DNA of 64,000 bases from Streptacidiphilus anmyonensis. Lineage in GTDB: Bacteria > Actinomycetota > Actinomycetes > Streptomycetales > Streptomycetaceae. The stretch is taken from positions 292,470 through 356,469 of the forward strand of contig NZ_BBPQ01000001.1 of NCBI RefSeq assembly GCF_000787855.1, in the 5' to 3' direction. The notes under the pieces were generated by a model. It saw only the letters and a program-made list of their open reading frames with translations, had not been told where the DNA came from and ran no database searches. Both the position numbers and the translations under genes were made by a program. Positions 27,387 to 36,051 of this stretch are shown in pieces (the first letter of the stretch is position 1; every line of letters begins with the position of its first letter).

Positions 27387-28790
27387 TCAGTCCAGGAGGA
27401 TCGCGCGCACCTCGGCGTCGGCCTCGATCGAGGTGCTGTCCTCGTCGACCACCAGCAGGGCGTTGGCCTGTGCCAGGGCGCCGAGCAGATGCGAGCCCGA
27501 GCCGCCCACCGGCGTCACCGTGCCGGCCTCGGCGTCGTAGGCGGCCCGCAGGAACTGACGGCGGCCGGCCGGCGAGGATGCGACGCCCTCGGTCAGGCGG
27601 GCCGTCACCTCGCGACGGTGGATCTCGGTCGCCCCCAGCATCGCCAGGATCGCGGGGCGGACGAAGAGCTCGAAGGAGATGTACGCACTGACCGGGTTGC
27701 CGGGGAGCGCGAGCAGCGGCACACCGGCGTCCGAGCCCTCCAGCACGCCGAAGCCCTGCGGCTTGCCCGGTTGCATACGCAGCTTGCGGAACGAGATCTG
27801 GTCGCCGAGCGCCTCCTTGACCACGTCGTACGCACCGACGCTGACACCGCCGCTGGTCACGATGAGGTCGGCACGGATCAGCTGGTCGTCGATGATCTCC
27901 CGCAGGCGCTCCGCGTCGTCCGGCACGCCGCCGACGCGGAAGGCCATCGCACCCGCGTCCCGGGCGGCGGCGGTGAGAGCGAAGCTGTTGGAGTCCGGGA
28001 TCTGGCCAGGCCCGATCGGGGTTCCCGGCTGGACCAGCTCACTGCCCGTGGACAGCACGACGACGCGCGGACGCGGCCGGACCCGTACCCGGTCGTGTCC
28101 GGTCGCCGCGAGCAGCCCGATCTGGGTCGGCCCGAGACGGGTCCCGGCCGGCAGCAGCGCCTGGCCGGCCTTGATGTCCTCGCCTCGGCGGCGCACGAAG
28201 CCGCCGAGTTCCACCGACTGGAAGATGCGCACCTCGCCTCCGGTGGCGACGGGCGCCGCGCCCTGCGGGTCCATCGTGGTGGCCACCTCGCCCGAGCCGC
28301 TTCCGGCATCGGTCCACTCGACCGGGACAACCGCTTCCGCCCCGGGCGGCAGCGGTGCACCGGTCATGATGCGCGCGCACTGACCAGGGCCGATGACGGG
28401 CAACGTAGCCGCACCCGCCGCGACGTCGCCGACGACGGTGAGCACGGAGGGGTAGTCCTTCGTGGCTCCGGCGAGATCGGCGACCCGGACCGCGTATCCG
28501 TCCATCGAGCTGTTGTCGAAGGGCGGCAGGGCCACCGCGGAGACGATCTCCTCGACGGTGAGGCATCCCTGGGCCTCCAGCAGCTGCAGCTCCAGCGGCG
28601 GCAGCGGGGAGACCGCGGCGAGCACCTGGGCGAGGTGCTCCTCGACGGTCCACTGGCGCTCGGCGCCGGGCTCGGCGGCACAGGGGTCCGCGAGACCGGC
28701 CCCGTGGTCGTGGCCATGGCCGTGCTGGTGGCCGCGATCGTGCTCGCGACGGTGGCCGTGGTCGTGCCCGTGCTGCTGCAGGTCGGTCAT
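27387..28790 (-). CDS. moeA: Molybdopterin molybdotransferase (MoeA/Glp type) with His-rich N terminus
   Basis: A 467-aa gephyrin-like enzyme that inserts molybdate into adenylylated molybdopterin. PPFDNSSMDGYAVR, GPGQCARIMTGAPLPPGA, GRPFADG-like and VLSTGSELVQPG, IVTSGGVSVGAYD and LLALPGNPVSAYISF mark domains II-III, followed by domain IV. The N terminus before the core holds ten histidines between residues 7 and 29 (HGHDHGHRREHDRGHQHGH), unlike standard MoeA, resembling the metal-storage leaders of nickel or zinc chaperones. ATG 28790 follows GGGGAAGG; ATG 28805 is an alternative. It lies 130 bases downstream of galU. Confidence 0.93.
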   Translation of the reverse strand: MTDLQQHGHDHGHRREHDRGHQHGHGHDHGAGLADPCAAEPGAERQWTVEEHLAQVLAAVSPLPPLELQLLEAQGCLTVEEIVSAVALPPFDNSSMDGYAVRVADLAGATKDYPSVLTVVGDVAAGAATLPVIGPGQCARIMTGAPLPPGAEAVVPVEWTDAGSGSGEVATTMDPQGAAPVATGGEVRIFQSVELGGFVRRRGEDIKAGQALLPAGTRLGPTQIGLLAATGHDRVRVRPRPRVVVLSTGSELVQPGTPIGPGQIPDSNSFALTAAARDAGAMAFRVGGVPDDAERLREIIDDQLIRADLIVTSGGVSVGAYDVVKEALGDQISFRKLRMQPGKPQGFGVLEGSDAGVPLLALPGNPVSAYISFELFVRPAILAMLGATEIHRREVTARLTEGVASSPAGRRQFLRAAYDAEAGTVTPVGGSGSHLLGALAQANALLVVDEDSTSIEADAEVRAILLD

Positions 28791-28920
28791 GGTGCCTTCC
28801 CCCATGGTCGTGCGGCTCGGTCGCCGCTCAGGTGCCGCGTCCCTCGGGCCGGGGCCGAGGCCGTCGGACCGACGTGGTGTCGGCGGCGGCCCCCGGCCCT
28901 CGCACCGGCGAGGATCCCAG

Positions 28921-29874
28921 TCAGAGTTTCTGGGCCTCGCCGTCCAGCTCGCCGCTGACGACGAACTCCTTGAGCCAGGCGCGGAACTCCGGGCCGAGGT
29001 CCTCGCGCTCGCAGGCGAGGCGGACGATGGCGCGCAGGTAGTCGCCCTTGTCGCCGGTGTCGTAGCGGCGGCCACGGAAGATCACGCCGTGGACGGGGCC
29101 GCCACGGCCGGGGGTGCGCTGGGCGAGCACCCGCAACGCGTCGGTCAGCTGGATCTCGCCGTTCTTGCCGGGCGCGGTCTCGTGCAGCACATCGAAGACG
29201 CTCGGGTCGAGCACGTAGCGACCGATCACCGCGTAGTTGCTCGGGGCCTCGCCGGGGGCGGGCTTCTCCACGAGGTCGGTGATCCGGACGATGTCCTCGT
29301 CCAGCCCGTGGGGGCCGTGGTACTCGGCGGGGCGGATCGAGGCGCAGCCGTACAGGTGCGCCAGGGCGGGGTCGACCTCGATCAGCGCGACGACGCTGCC
29401 GCCGAGCTCGCTCTGGACCTCGATCATCTTGGACAGCAGCGGGTCGCGCGGGTCGATCAGGTCGTCGCCGAGCAGCACCGCGAACGGCTGGTCGGCGACG
29501 TGCGGCTCCGCGCACAGGACGGCGTGGCCCAGGCCCTTCGGGTCGCCCTGGCGCACGTAGTGCATGGTGGCCAGCTCACTCGACTCCCGCACCCGGTCCA
29601 GCTTGTGCTGGTCCCCCTTGCGCGAGAGCTGCTCCTCGAGCTCGTAGGCCCGGTCGAAGTGGTCCTCCAGCGGCCGCTTGTTGCGACCGGTGATCATCAG
29701 CACGTCGGTCAGCCCGGCCGACGCCGCCTCCTCCACCACGTACTGGATCGCCGGCTTGTCGACGACCGGAAGCATCTCCTTCGGGGTCGCCTTGGTGGCG
29801 GGCAGGAAGCGGGTGCCGAGTCCGGCAGCCGGGATGACCGCCTTGGAGATCTGGCGCGCACGAGCTTTCGTCAT
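28921..29874 (-). CDS. galU: UTP--glucose-1-phosphate uridylyltransferase
   Basis: Makes UDP-glucose from UTP and glucose-1-phosphate. The 317-aa protein has the nucleotide-binding signature IPAAGLGTRFLPATKATPKEML near residues 14-35 (in two parts), VDKPAIQYVVEEA, FAVLLGDDLI and the sugar-binding IVEKPAPGEAPSN-type loop (DLVEKPAPGE). ATG 29874 overlaps the stop of the upstream GGDEF gene (ATGA). It has no Shine-Dalgarno, but TAGAGT lies 7 bases upstream inside the GGDEF gene, so galU may also be transcribed alone as a leaderless mRNA. UDP-glucose would feed the GalE encoded at 49615-50580. Confidence 0.94.
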   Translation of the reverse strand: MTKARARQISKAVIPAAGLGTRFLPATKATPKEMLPVVDKPAIQYVVEEAASAGLTDVLMITGRNKRPLEDHFDRAYELEEQLSRKGDQHKLDRVRESSELATMHYVRQGDPKGLGHAVLCAEPHVADQPFAVLLGDDLIDPRDPLLSKMIEVQSELGGSVVALIEVDPALAHLYGCASIRPAEYHGPHGLDEDIVRITDLVEKPAPGEAPSNYAVIGRYVLDPSVFDVLHETAPGKNGEIQLTDALRVLAQRTPGRGGPVHGVIFRGRRYDTGDKGDYLRAIVRLACEREDLGPEFRAWLKEFVVSGELDGEAQKL

Positions 29875-30569
29875 ACCGATGACTCTAGCTTCCCCTGCGT
29901 GTCGGCTGGCTGTCTCTCCGCTGTCAGCGACTTTTCAGCGGCCCGCAGCAGAAGCGCGGCATGCGAACCGTCCTGCGGCAGCAAGCCGATTCCGACACGG
30001 GCGGTAAGGCCGTTACCTGGGAGCGCGCTGCCCTCGCCCGCGAGCACGGGAACCGACGGCAGGGCGAGGGGGTGCCGACGGACCGTCCACGCCAGCCGAT
30101 CCGCCACCGTCCGCGCACCGCCCTCGCCGGTGTCGGGCAGCAGCACCAGGAACTCCTCCCCGCCGTAGCGGCCGAACACGTCCTCCTCGCGGACCTCCAT
30201 GGCCAGCCGCTGCGCGAGGTCGCGCAGCACGGCCCCGGCCCGCTGGTAGCCGTGCTCCCGACGGATCTCGACGAAGCCCTCGATCTCGAGCAGCAGCACG
30301 GCGAGCACCCGCTCCGTCGGACGCCGTTTGCAGCGTGCGATCTCGCGGTCCAGGGCCAACTGGAGGTAGCGGTAGTTCCACACACCGGTCAGGGCGTCCG
30401 TGCAGGAGGTCCGCTCCAGCTCCGTCCGCCCCGCACGGAGCTGCGCCAGCTCCGACTCCTGTGCCGCCGCCCGGAACCGTGCCCGCGCCCGCCCGCGTGC
30501 CAGCAGCGCGGCGGCGAGCAGCGAAGGGAGGCAGAGAGCAGCAAGGATGTCCGCGAGGACGGGCGGCAT
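29871..30569 (-). CDS. Membrane GGDEF-domain protein with degenerate nucleotide-binding site
   Basis: A 232-aa protein with one N-terminal TM (residues 3-25), a short coiled coil (ARFRAAAQESELAQLR) and a GGDEF domain: DALTGVWNYRYL at 58-69, GGEEF at 136-140 and a c-di-GMP I-site RxxD (R127-D130). However, the DxDxFKxxND segment that holds the metal- and guanine-binding residues reads EIEGFVEIRR (95-104): both Asp are Glu and the Asn-Asp pair is Arg-Arg. It may be a weak cyclase or a c-di-GMP/GTP sensor. ATG 30569 has GGAGGG upstream. Its stop overlaps the galU start, coupling the two. Confidence 0.82.
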   Translation of the reverse strand: MPPVLADILAALCLPSLLAAALLARGRARARFRAAAQESELAQLRAGRTELERTSCTDALTGVWNYRYLQLALDREIARCKRRPTERVLAVLLLEIEGFVEIRREHGYQRAGAVLRDLAQRLAMEVREEDVFGRYGGEEFLVLLPDTGEGGARTVADRLAWTVRRHPLALPSVPVLAGEGSALPGNGLTARVGIGLLPQDGSHAALLLRAAEKSLTAERQPADTQGKLESSV

Positions 30570-30623
30570 GTCGTCCCTCCGCACAGTACTGGCCGGTAAC
30601 GAGACGGAAGGCCGTCCCATCCG

Positions 30624-31208
30624 ATGTTCAACGAGAAGAAGGCGATCAGGTCACGGCTGCTCGCCGAACGGGCTGCAAAGTCACCCGAGGAGCGGGAAGC
30701 AGCGGCCGACAAGCTGGCCGACGCGGCTCTCGCGGCCGTCTCGGCTGCGGGCGCACGGACCGTCGCCTGCTACGTCTCGATGGGTTCCGAGCCGGGCACC
30801 CGTCCTCTGCTGGACGCCCTGCGCACGGCCGGGGTCCGGGTGCTGCTGCCGGTCCTCCTGCCGGACAACGACCTGGACTGGGCCGAGTACCGGGGTTTCG
30901 ACCTGCTGGCACCGGCCCGCCTCGGTCTGCTGGAGCCGACCGCCCCACGCCTCGGCCCGGACGCCGTCAGCGGGGCGGACGTCGTGCTGCTCCCGGGCCT
31001 GGCAGTCGATCCGGCCACGGGCGTGCGCCTGGGACGCGGCGGTGGCAGCTATGACCGCGTCCTGTCCCGGCTGACGACGTCGGGCTCGTCCGCACGGCTG
31101 GTGACGCTGCTCTTCGACACCGAACTCGTTCCGGATCTCCCGGCGGAGGCCCACGACCGGCCGGTGGACGCGGTGATCACACCGGAACGCACACTCCGAT
31201 TCCGCTGA
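30624..31208 (+). CDS. 5-formyltetrahydrofolate cyclo-ligase
   Basis: A 194-aa enzyme of folate one-carbon metabolism that converts 5-formyl-THF to 5,10-methenyl-THF using ATP. N-terminal KKAIRSRLLAERAAKSPEER, middle SMGSEPGTRPLLDALRTAGVRVLLP in two blocks and the ATP/folate loop GVRLGRGGGSYDRVL (residues 133-147) are diagnostic. ATG 30624 has GGAAGG about 11 bases upstream. It is divergent from the GGDEF/galU operon, the same neighbourhood as Rv0992c/Rv0993 in mycobacteria. Confidence 0.92.
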   Translation: MFNEKKAIRSRLLAERAAKSPEEREAAADKLADAALAAVSAAGARTVACYVSMGSEPGTRPLLDALRTAGVRVLLPVLLPDNDLDWAEYRGFDLLAPARLGLLEPTAPRLGPDAVSGADVVLLPGLAVDPATGVRLGRGGGSYDRVLSRLTTSGSSARLVTLLFDTELVPDLPAEAHDRPVDAVITPERTLRFR

Positions 31209-31216
31209 GCGCAGGC

Positions 31217-31252
<36 letters not shown>

Positions 31253-31292
31253 CGGAGGCGGATGTCCGGGCGAGAAGGCCCCGAAAGCGCCA

Positions 31293-31326
31293 GGGGCGCG
31301 GAGAACCCTGATGGTTCCCCACGCCC
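31293..31326. terminator. Hairpin between convergent genes, Streptomyces intergenic repeat type
   Basis: GGGCG-C-GG-A-GAACC pairs with GGTTC-CC-C-A-CGCCC around a short CTGAT loop. The start of the element (CAGGGGCGCGGAGAAC) resembles the GGGGCGCGGGGAAC motif scattered in Streptomyces intergenic regions. It lies between the convergent 5-FCL and penicillin-acylase-like genes and may terminate both. Confidence 0.55.
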
Positions 31327-31352
31327 TTGGACGGTGCCTGCGCCCGGCGGCG

Positions 31353-34187
31353 CTACGGCGTCAGCGTGAGCTTGTCCTTCGCCGCCGCATCGACCGCCTG
31401 GTGTGTGTACGGCCAGGTCAGCAACTCGCCGTTGACCCAGAGCTGCATCTGGTCGTCGTAGTCCGGGCTGAACGCATGCCCCGAGGCTCCACCGATGTTG
31501 ATCCAGTGGGACGAGTCGAAGTCGGACAGGTCGACGACCATGCGCATCGACGGCGCCTCGTCCACCGTGTAGCCGTTGGCCGCGTCCCAGCTGGCGGCGT
31601 CGACCGCGGCGCTGCCGCCGTTGAGCTGGTAGGGGCCACGGTTCAGCAGCCAGTGCGCGATCCCCGAGCCGATCGAGGAGTCGTCCGTGCCGAGGGTGCG
31701 CTCCTTGAGCTGGAGGGTGTGGATCCGGCCCCAGCTCCAGCCGCTGATGTCCTTGCCCATGAGCGAGGTGAGCTGCTTGCGAGCGTCGATCATGGCTTCC
31801 TTCAGCAGGGTGTCCCGGCCCTGGTACTGCTGGCCGTTGCTGTCGGTCCAGTTCCACCACTCGTTGGTGGGATCGGTCAGCAGCTTGCTGACGACGGTCG
31901 TCCACTGGTCGCCGCCGTCGGGCTGCGCCGTGATGTCGTCGCGCAGACCGCAGGTGCGTACGCGCTGGGCCTTGCCGTTGACGTCGTCCTGCGGAATGCC
32001 CGCCTTGTCGGCCGGGACGACCATGATGCAGTCGGTGGTGCTGCGCACCTCCGCCGGGAACTTCTGATCGAAAGCCAGGTGCAGCAGGTTCGACCAGACC
32101 GCGTTGTAGTAGGCGGCGGCGGCCGAACCGGAGTCCTGCTGGTAGTTCCAGCCGCGCAGCAGATCCCGTGCCTGCGTGTAGTAGGGCTCCGTCATCGGGA
32201 TCTTGAGCAGGTACGGCACCAGGGTCTTGGCGAAGACGCTGGTGTCGTCCAGCTGGATCGAGGCCATGTCCTCCGGTGAGATCTTGCCCCCGCCGGCCAG
32301 CTTGCCCTTGATCAGCGTGGTGATCTGCGCGGCGCGCGTGCCGTAGTCCCAGTCGTCGGTGATCAGGTACTTGTACGACGGATCCACGACCGCCTGATTG
32401 GCCGTCACGATGTAGCCGGAACTCGGGTTCTCCTCCCACGGCAGGGCCGCGAAGGAAACGTACCTGTCCTGCCCGTGGCCGTCCTGCTCCCACCGGTAGC
32501 GGGGGTCCCAGCCGGGCTGCGGGTAGGTGCCGTCGGATGCCGCGCCGTCCACCTTCGGGCGGATCGGGATCGAACCCGGCATCTGATAGCCGATGTTGCC
32601 CTTGGTGTCCGCGTAGATCAGGTTCTGCGCCGGGACCGAGAAGTCCTGGGCGGCGGAGCGGAACTGGGAGAAGTCGCTTGCCTTGTCCAGGGCGAAGACG
32701 GCGTCCATGGTCTTGTTCGGCGTCAGCGCCGTCCACTTGAGCGCGATGGCGTAGCCGCCGCCACGCGGCGGAGCCGAGCCGTCGACCGGCGCGCTGGCGC
32801 CGACGCTCTGCTCCTGGGTGTCGTGGTCGGAGATGATCGGCATACCGTCGGCCGTGCTGCGCACGGTGATGGTCTGGTCCGAGCCGCCGGCCACCTTGAT
32901 GGTCTCCTGGCGGGTGACGAACGGGACGTTCTTGCCGTCGTACAGGTAGGTGCCGTCGCTGTTGACCTGCTCCAGGTAGAGGTCCTGGACGTCCGCGCCG
33001 ACGTTGGTGAAGCCCCAGGCGATGTTCTGGTTGTGACCGATGATCACTCCGGGCATCCCCGGGAAGGTGAAGCCGGTGACGTCGAAGGGGCACTGCGCGC
33101 TGACGGTGGTGCAGTGCAGACCCATCTGGTACCAGATGGACGGAATGCCCGGCGCCAGGTGCGGGTCGTTCGCGAGCAGGGGCTTGCCCGTGGTGGTGTG
33201 GCTGCCGTCGACGACCCAGGAGTTGGAGCCGATGCCGGCGGCTCCGGGACGGCCGAGCATGGTCGGCAGCACGGACAGGTTGTCGGCGAGAGCCAGGGCC
33301 GCCTGCTGCGCGCCCTGGGCAGCCGGCTTGCCTCCGGCGGTCTTGTACGAGGCGGGGACGGTTCCGGCCCCGCTGTTCGTGGCACTGTTCGAACCACTCG
33401 TGGCGGAGCCGCCCGTCGGCGTCGTCAGACCGTCAGCCGGGACGTACTTGCCGGCCGCGGTGACGGTGCCGGTCTTGGCGATGATCGTGCCGTTGGCCGC
33501 GTAGGGGTAGTCGGGGTAGAGATCCGCGATCTGCTGGGTGGTGAACGTTCCAGCCAGCAGGGAGCGGTCGATCTCCTGCTGCATGTTTCCGCTGAGGTCC
33601 CAGGCCATCGCCTTGAGCCAGGAGATCGAGTCCACCGGCGTCCACTGAGCCGGCTTGTAACCCCCGTAGACCGTGCCGAGCAGCGCGTACTCGAGCGAGG
33701 CGCCCGCCCCGCCGGGGTGCTGGCCGAGCCAGGCGTTGACGCCGTTGGTGTAGGCCTGCAGGTACTTCTTGGTGGTGTCAGAGAGCTGGGTGTTCCACTC
33801 CTTCTGCGCCACCCCCTGCCAGTCCATGGTGCGGATGAAGGCGTCCGTCTGCACCTGACCGGAGCCGAACATCGAGGCGAGGGTGCCCGAGGTGATGTGC
33901 CGGTTCACGTCCATCTGCCAGAACCGGTCCTGCGCCTGCACGTACCCCTGGGCCATGAACAGGTCCTCGGGGGTGGACGCGTAGACCTGGGGGATGCCCT
34001 TGTCGTCGCGGACGACGTCGACCGGGCCGGACAGGCCCTGGAGGTGGATGCTGCCGGTGGTCTGCGGGTAGGAGGCGTGCACCTGTTGCACGCCGTACCA
34101 GCCGCCGACCGCGACACCGGCCACCAACAGCAGCACGACCAGCACCACCAGCAGGCGCAGACGGCGGAACTTCTTGGAGCGGGGCAT
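31353..34187 (-). CDS. Penicillin acylase-family Ntn hydrolase, membrane-anchored
   Basis: A 944-aa precursor with an N-terminal TM/signal anchor (residues 10-30) and the alpha-spacer-beta layout of penicillin acylases. Autoprocessing would occur at G320-S321 within GIGSNSWVVDG, making S321 the N-terminal nucleophile of the beta chain. LFMAQGYVQAQDRFWQMD (76-93) and NDPHLAPGIPSIWYQ are family hallmarks. The linker before S321 contains a Gly/Ser/Thr/Asn-rich insert (about 255-280). Substrate in Streptomyces is unknown; acyl-homoserine lactones or N-acyl amides are possible. AAGGA lies 6 bases before ATG 34187. It is divergent from the antiporter gene. Confidence 0.9.
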   Translation of the reverse strand: MPRSKKFRRLRLLVVLVVLLLVAGVAVGGWYGVQQVHASYPQTTGSIHLQGLSGPVDVVRDDKGIPQVYASTPEDLFMAQGYVQAQDRFWQMDVNRHITSGTLASMFGSGQVQTDAFIRTMDWQGVAQKEWNTQLSDTTKKYLQAYTNGVNAWLGQHPGGAGASLEYALLGTVYGGYKPAQWTPVDSISWLKAMAWDLSGNMQQEIDRSLLAGTFTTQQIADLYPDYPYAANGTIIAKTGTVTAAGKYVPADGLTTPTGGSATSGSNSATNSGAGTVPASYKTAGGKPAAQGAQQAALALADNLSVLPTMLGRPGAAGIGSNSWVVDGSHTTTGKPLLANDPHLAPGIPSIWYQMGLHCTTVSAQCPFDVTGFTFPGMPGVIIGHNQNIAWGFTNVGADVQDLYLEQVNSDGTYLYDGKNVPFVTRQETIKVAGGSDQTITVRSTADGMPIISDHDTQEQSVGASAPVDGSAPPRGGGYAIALKWTALTPNKTMDAVFALDKASDFSQFRSAAQDFSVPAQNLIYADTKGNIGYQMPGSIPIRPKVDGAASDGTYPQPGWDPRYRWEQDGHGQDRYVSFAALPWEENPSSGYIVTANQAVVDPSYKYLITDDWDYGTRAAQITTLIKGKLAGGGKISPEDMASIQLDDTSVFAKTLVPYLLKIPMTEPYYTQARDLLRGWNYQQDSGSAAAAYYNAVWSNLLHLAFDQKFPAEVRSTTDCIMVVPADKAGIPQDDVNGKAQRVRTCGLRDDITAQPDGGDQWTTVVSKLLTDPTNEWWNWTDSNGQQYQGRDTLLKEAMIDARKQLTSLMGKDISGWSWGRIHTLQLKERTLGTDDSSIGSGIAHWLLNRGPYQLNGGSAAVDAASWDAANGYTVDEAPSMRMVVDLSDFDSSHWINIGGASGHAFSPDYDDQMQLWVNGELLTWPYTHQAVDAAAKDKLTLTP

Positions 34188-34457
34188 CAGGGTCCTTGTG
34201 AGGGGCAGTGACTGTACCGCGACGGGCCACCGGGCAAGGCGGCGGTGCTGACGCTAACACCCGAAGCGGAACCGGTGGTGCGCGGGCGCTGCAAGGGGCG
34301 TGTGGTACGCCCCCTCGGCGCCCCTCGGGCGGTGTGCCCGGTTCGTGCCCGGCGACTGCCCAGCCCGTGGACGAGCCCAGGGTTCCAAGAGGCAGAACGG
34401 TAAAATCTTGCTCCAATCAAACGGAAGCAACGATTCTCCAGCGCGAGGTGCCCCTGC

Positions 34458-35957
34458 GTGTCCGTCCACCGGCTCGACCTGCTGCTCCTGATGTTCTCGC
34501 TGGTATTGCTGGTGGCCGTGGCCGCGGTCCGGCTCTCCTCCCGCAGCGGGCTCCCCAGCCTGCTCATCTACCTGGGGATCGGGGTCCTTCTCGGTCAGGA
34601 CGGTGTCGCGGGCATCACCTTCAATGACGCCCAACTCGCTCAGGTGCTCGGCTACGCGGCCCTGGTGGTGATCCTGGCCGAGGGCGGTCTCGGCACCCGC
34701 TGGCACGACATCAGGCCGGCGGTTCCGGCCGCGGCCGTGCTCGCCACTGTCGGCACGGCGATCAGCGTCGGCGTCGTCGCCGTCGGAGCGCACCTGCTGA
34801 CCGGCAGCGACTGGCGCATCTCGCTGCTGATGGGCGCCGTGGTCTCCTCCACGGACGCCGCAGCCGTCTTCTCAGTGCTGCGGCGCGTACCCCTGCCCGC
34901 CCGGCTGAGCGGCCTGCTCGAGGCGGAGTCGGGCTTCAACGACGCGCCGGTCGTCATCCTCGCCGTGGCCTTCGCGACGGCCGGACCGATCGACTCCTGG
35001 TGGATCCTGGTCGGCACCGTCGTGCTGGAGCTGATCATCGGCTCGGCGGTCGGGCTCGCGGTGGGTCGCCTGGGCGCCCTCGCCCTGCGCCACGTGGCGC
35101 TGCCTTCGTCGGGCCTCTACCCGATCGCCGTGATCGCCCTCACGCTGCTGGCCTACGCGGGCGGAGCACTGGGACACGGCTCGGGCTTCCTGGCTGTGTA
35201 TGTCTGTGCCCTGGTCCTGGGCAATTCCCGGCTGCCGCACGGGCCCGCCACCCGCGGCTTCGCCGAGGGACTGGCCTGGATCGCCCAGATCAGCATGTTC
35301 GTCATGCTGGGGCTCCTGGTGAACCCGCGGACGATGGCGGACGCCGTGATCCCCGCTGTGGTCGTCGGCCTGGTGCTGGTCCTGGTGGCCCGGCCGCTCT
35401 CGGTGCTGCTGACGCTGACGCCGTTCCGGGTGGCCTGGCGCGAACAGGCGCTGCTGAGCTGGGCCGGCCTGCGCGGGGCGGTCCCGATCGTGTTGGCGAC
35501 CATTCCGGTCGTGCACGCCGTGCCCGGCGCCGGCCAGCTGTTCAACACCGTGTTCCTACTCGTCGTGGTGTTCACCCTGATCCAAGGCCCGACCCTGCCG
35601 CTCGTCGCCAAGGCGCTGCGGATCTCGGACGCCGGCCACGCCGACGACCTGGCGGTCGAGTCCGCACCTCTGGAGCGACTGCACGGCCACCTGCTCTCGG
35701 TCTCGATCGGTCCGGAGTCCCGCCTCGCGGGCGTCGAGGTCAGCGAGCTGCGTCTGCCGAAGGGCGCGGCGGTGACCCTGGTGGTACGCGAAGGGGCGAG
35801 TTTCGTGCCCGGCCCCACGACCGCGCTGAGGCACGGTGACGACCTGCTCGTCGTCGCCACCGACCAGGTCCGCGACCGGGCGGAACGGCGGCTGCGGGCC
35901 GTCGACCGGGGCGGCAAGCTGGCGGGCTGGCTGAGCGGGACCCGCGGAGAGTACTGA
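34458..35957 (+). CDS. CPA1-family K+/Na+:H+ antiporter with TrkA-C domain (NhaP2-like)
   Basis: A 499-aa transporter with about 12-13 TM segments exchanging protons for K+ or Na+. STDAAAVFSVLRR (131-143) and the FND motif with N161-D162 (ESGFNDAPVV) carry the ion-binding aspartate; the last 100 residues form a soluble RCK-C/TrkA-C domain (LAGVEVSELRLPKGAAVTLV ... HGDDLLVVAT), which in related proteins binds cyclic di-AMP. GTG 34458 has GAGG 12 bases upstream. TAAAAT at 34401-34406 is a likely -10 hexamer, giving a leader of about 45 bases. Confidence 0.9.
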   Translation: MSVHRLDLLLLMFSLVLLVAVAAVRLSSRSGLPSLLIYLGIGVLLGQDGVAGITFNDAQLAQVLGYAALVVILAEGGLGTRWHDIRPAVPAAAVLATVGTAISVGVVAVGAHLLTGSDWRISLLMGAVVSSTDAAAVFSVLRRVPLPARLSGLLEAESGFNDAPVVILAVAFATAGPIDSWWILVGTVVLELIIGSAVGLAVGRLGALALRHVALPSSGLYPIAVIALTLLAYAGGALGHGSGFLAVYVCALVLGNSRLPHGPATRGFAEGLAWIAQISMFVMLGLLVNPRTMADAVIPAVVVGLVLVLVARPLSVLLTLTPFRVAWREQALLSWAGLRGAVPIVLATIPVVHAVPGAGQLFNTVFLLVVVFTLIQGPTLPLVAKALRISDAGHADDLAVESAPLERLHGHLLSVSIGPESRLAGVEVSELRLPKGAAVTLVVREGASFVPGPTTALRHGDDLLVVATDQVRDRAERRLRAVDRGGKLAGWLSGTRGEY

Positions 35958-36014
35958 GCCTCACATCCGGATCAGTGGACTTATCGACCAGGAATACAGC
36001 ATCATTGAGGATCG

Positions 36015-36041
36015 TTAGCACTCACAGCCTTAGAGTGCCAG
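36015..36041 (+). promoter_or_regulatory. CIRCE element (HrcA operator)
   Basis: TTAGCACTC, 9 bases, GAGTGCCAG: the left arm matches the universal CIRCE consensus TTAGCACTC-N9-GAGTGCTAA perfectly and the right arm at 7 of 9 positions. It ends 10 bases before the GTG of fmdB and partly overlaps the AGGAGG ribosome-binding site. This predicts repression by HrcA and heat-shock induction. Confidence 0.85.
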
Positions 36042-36051
36042 GAGGAAACAA

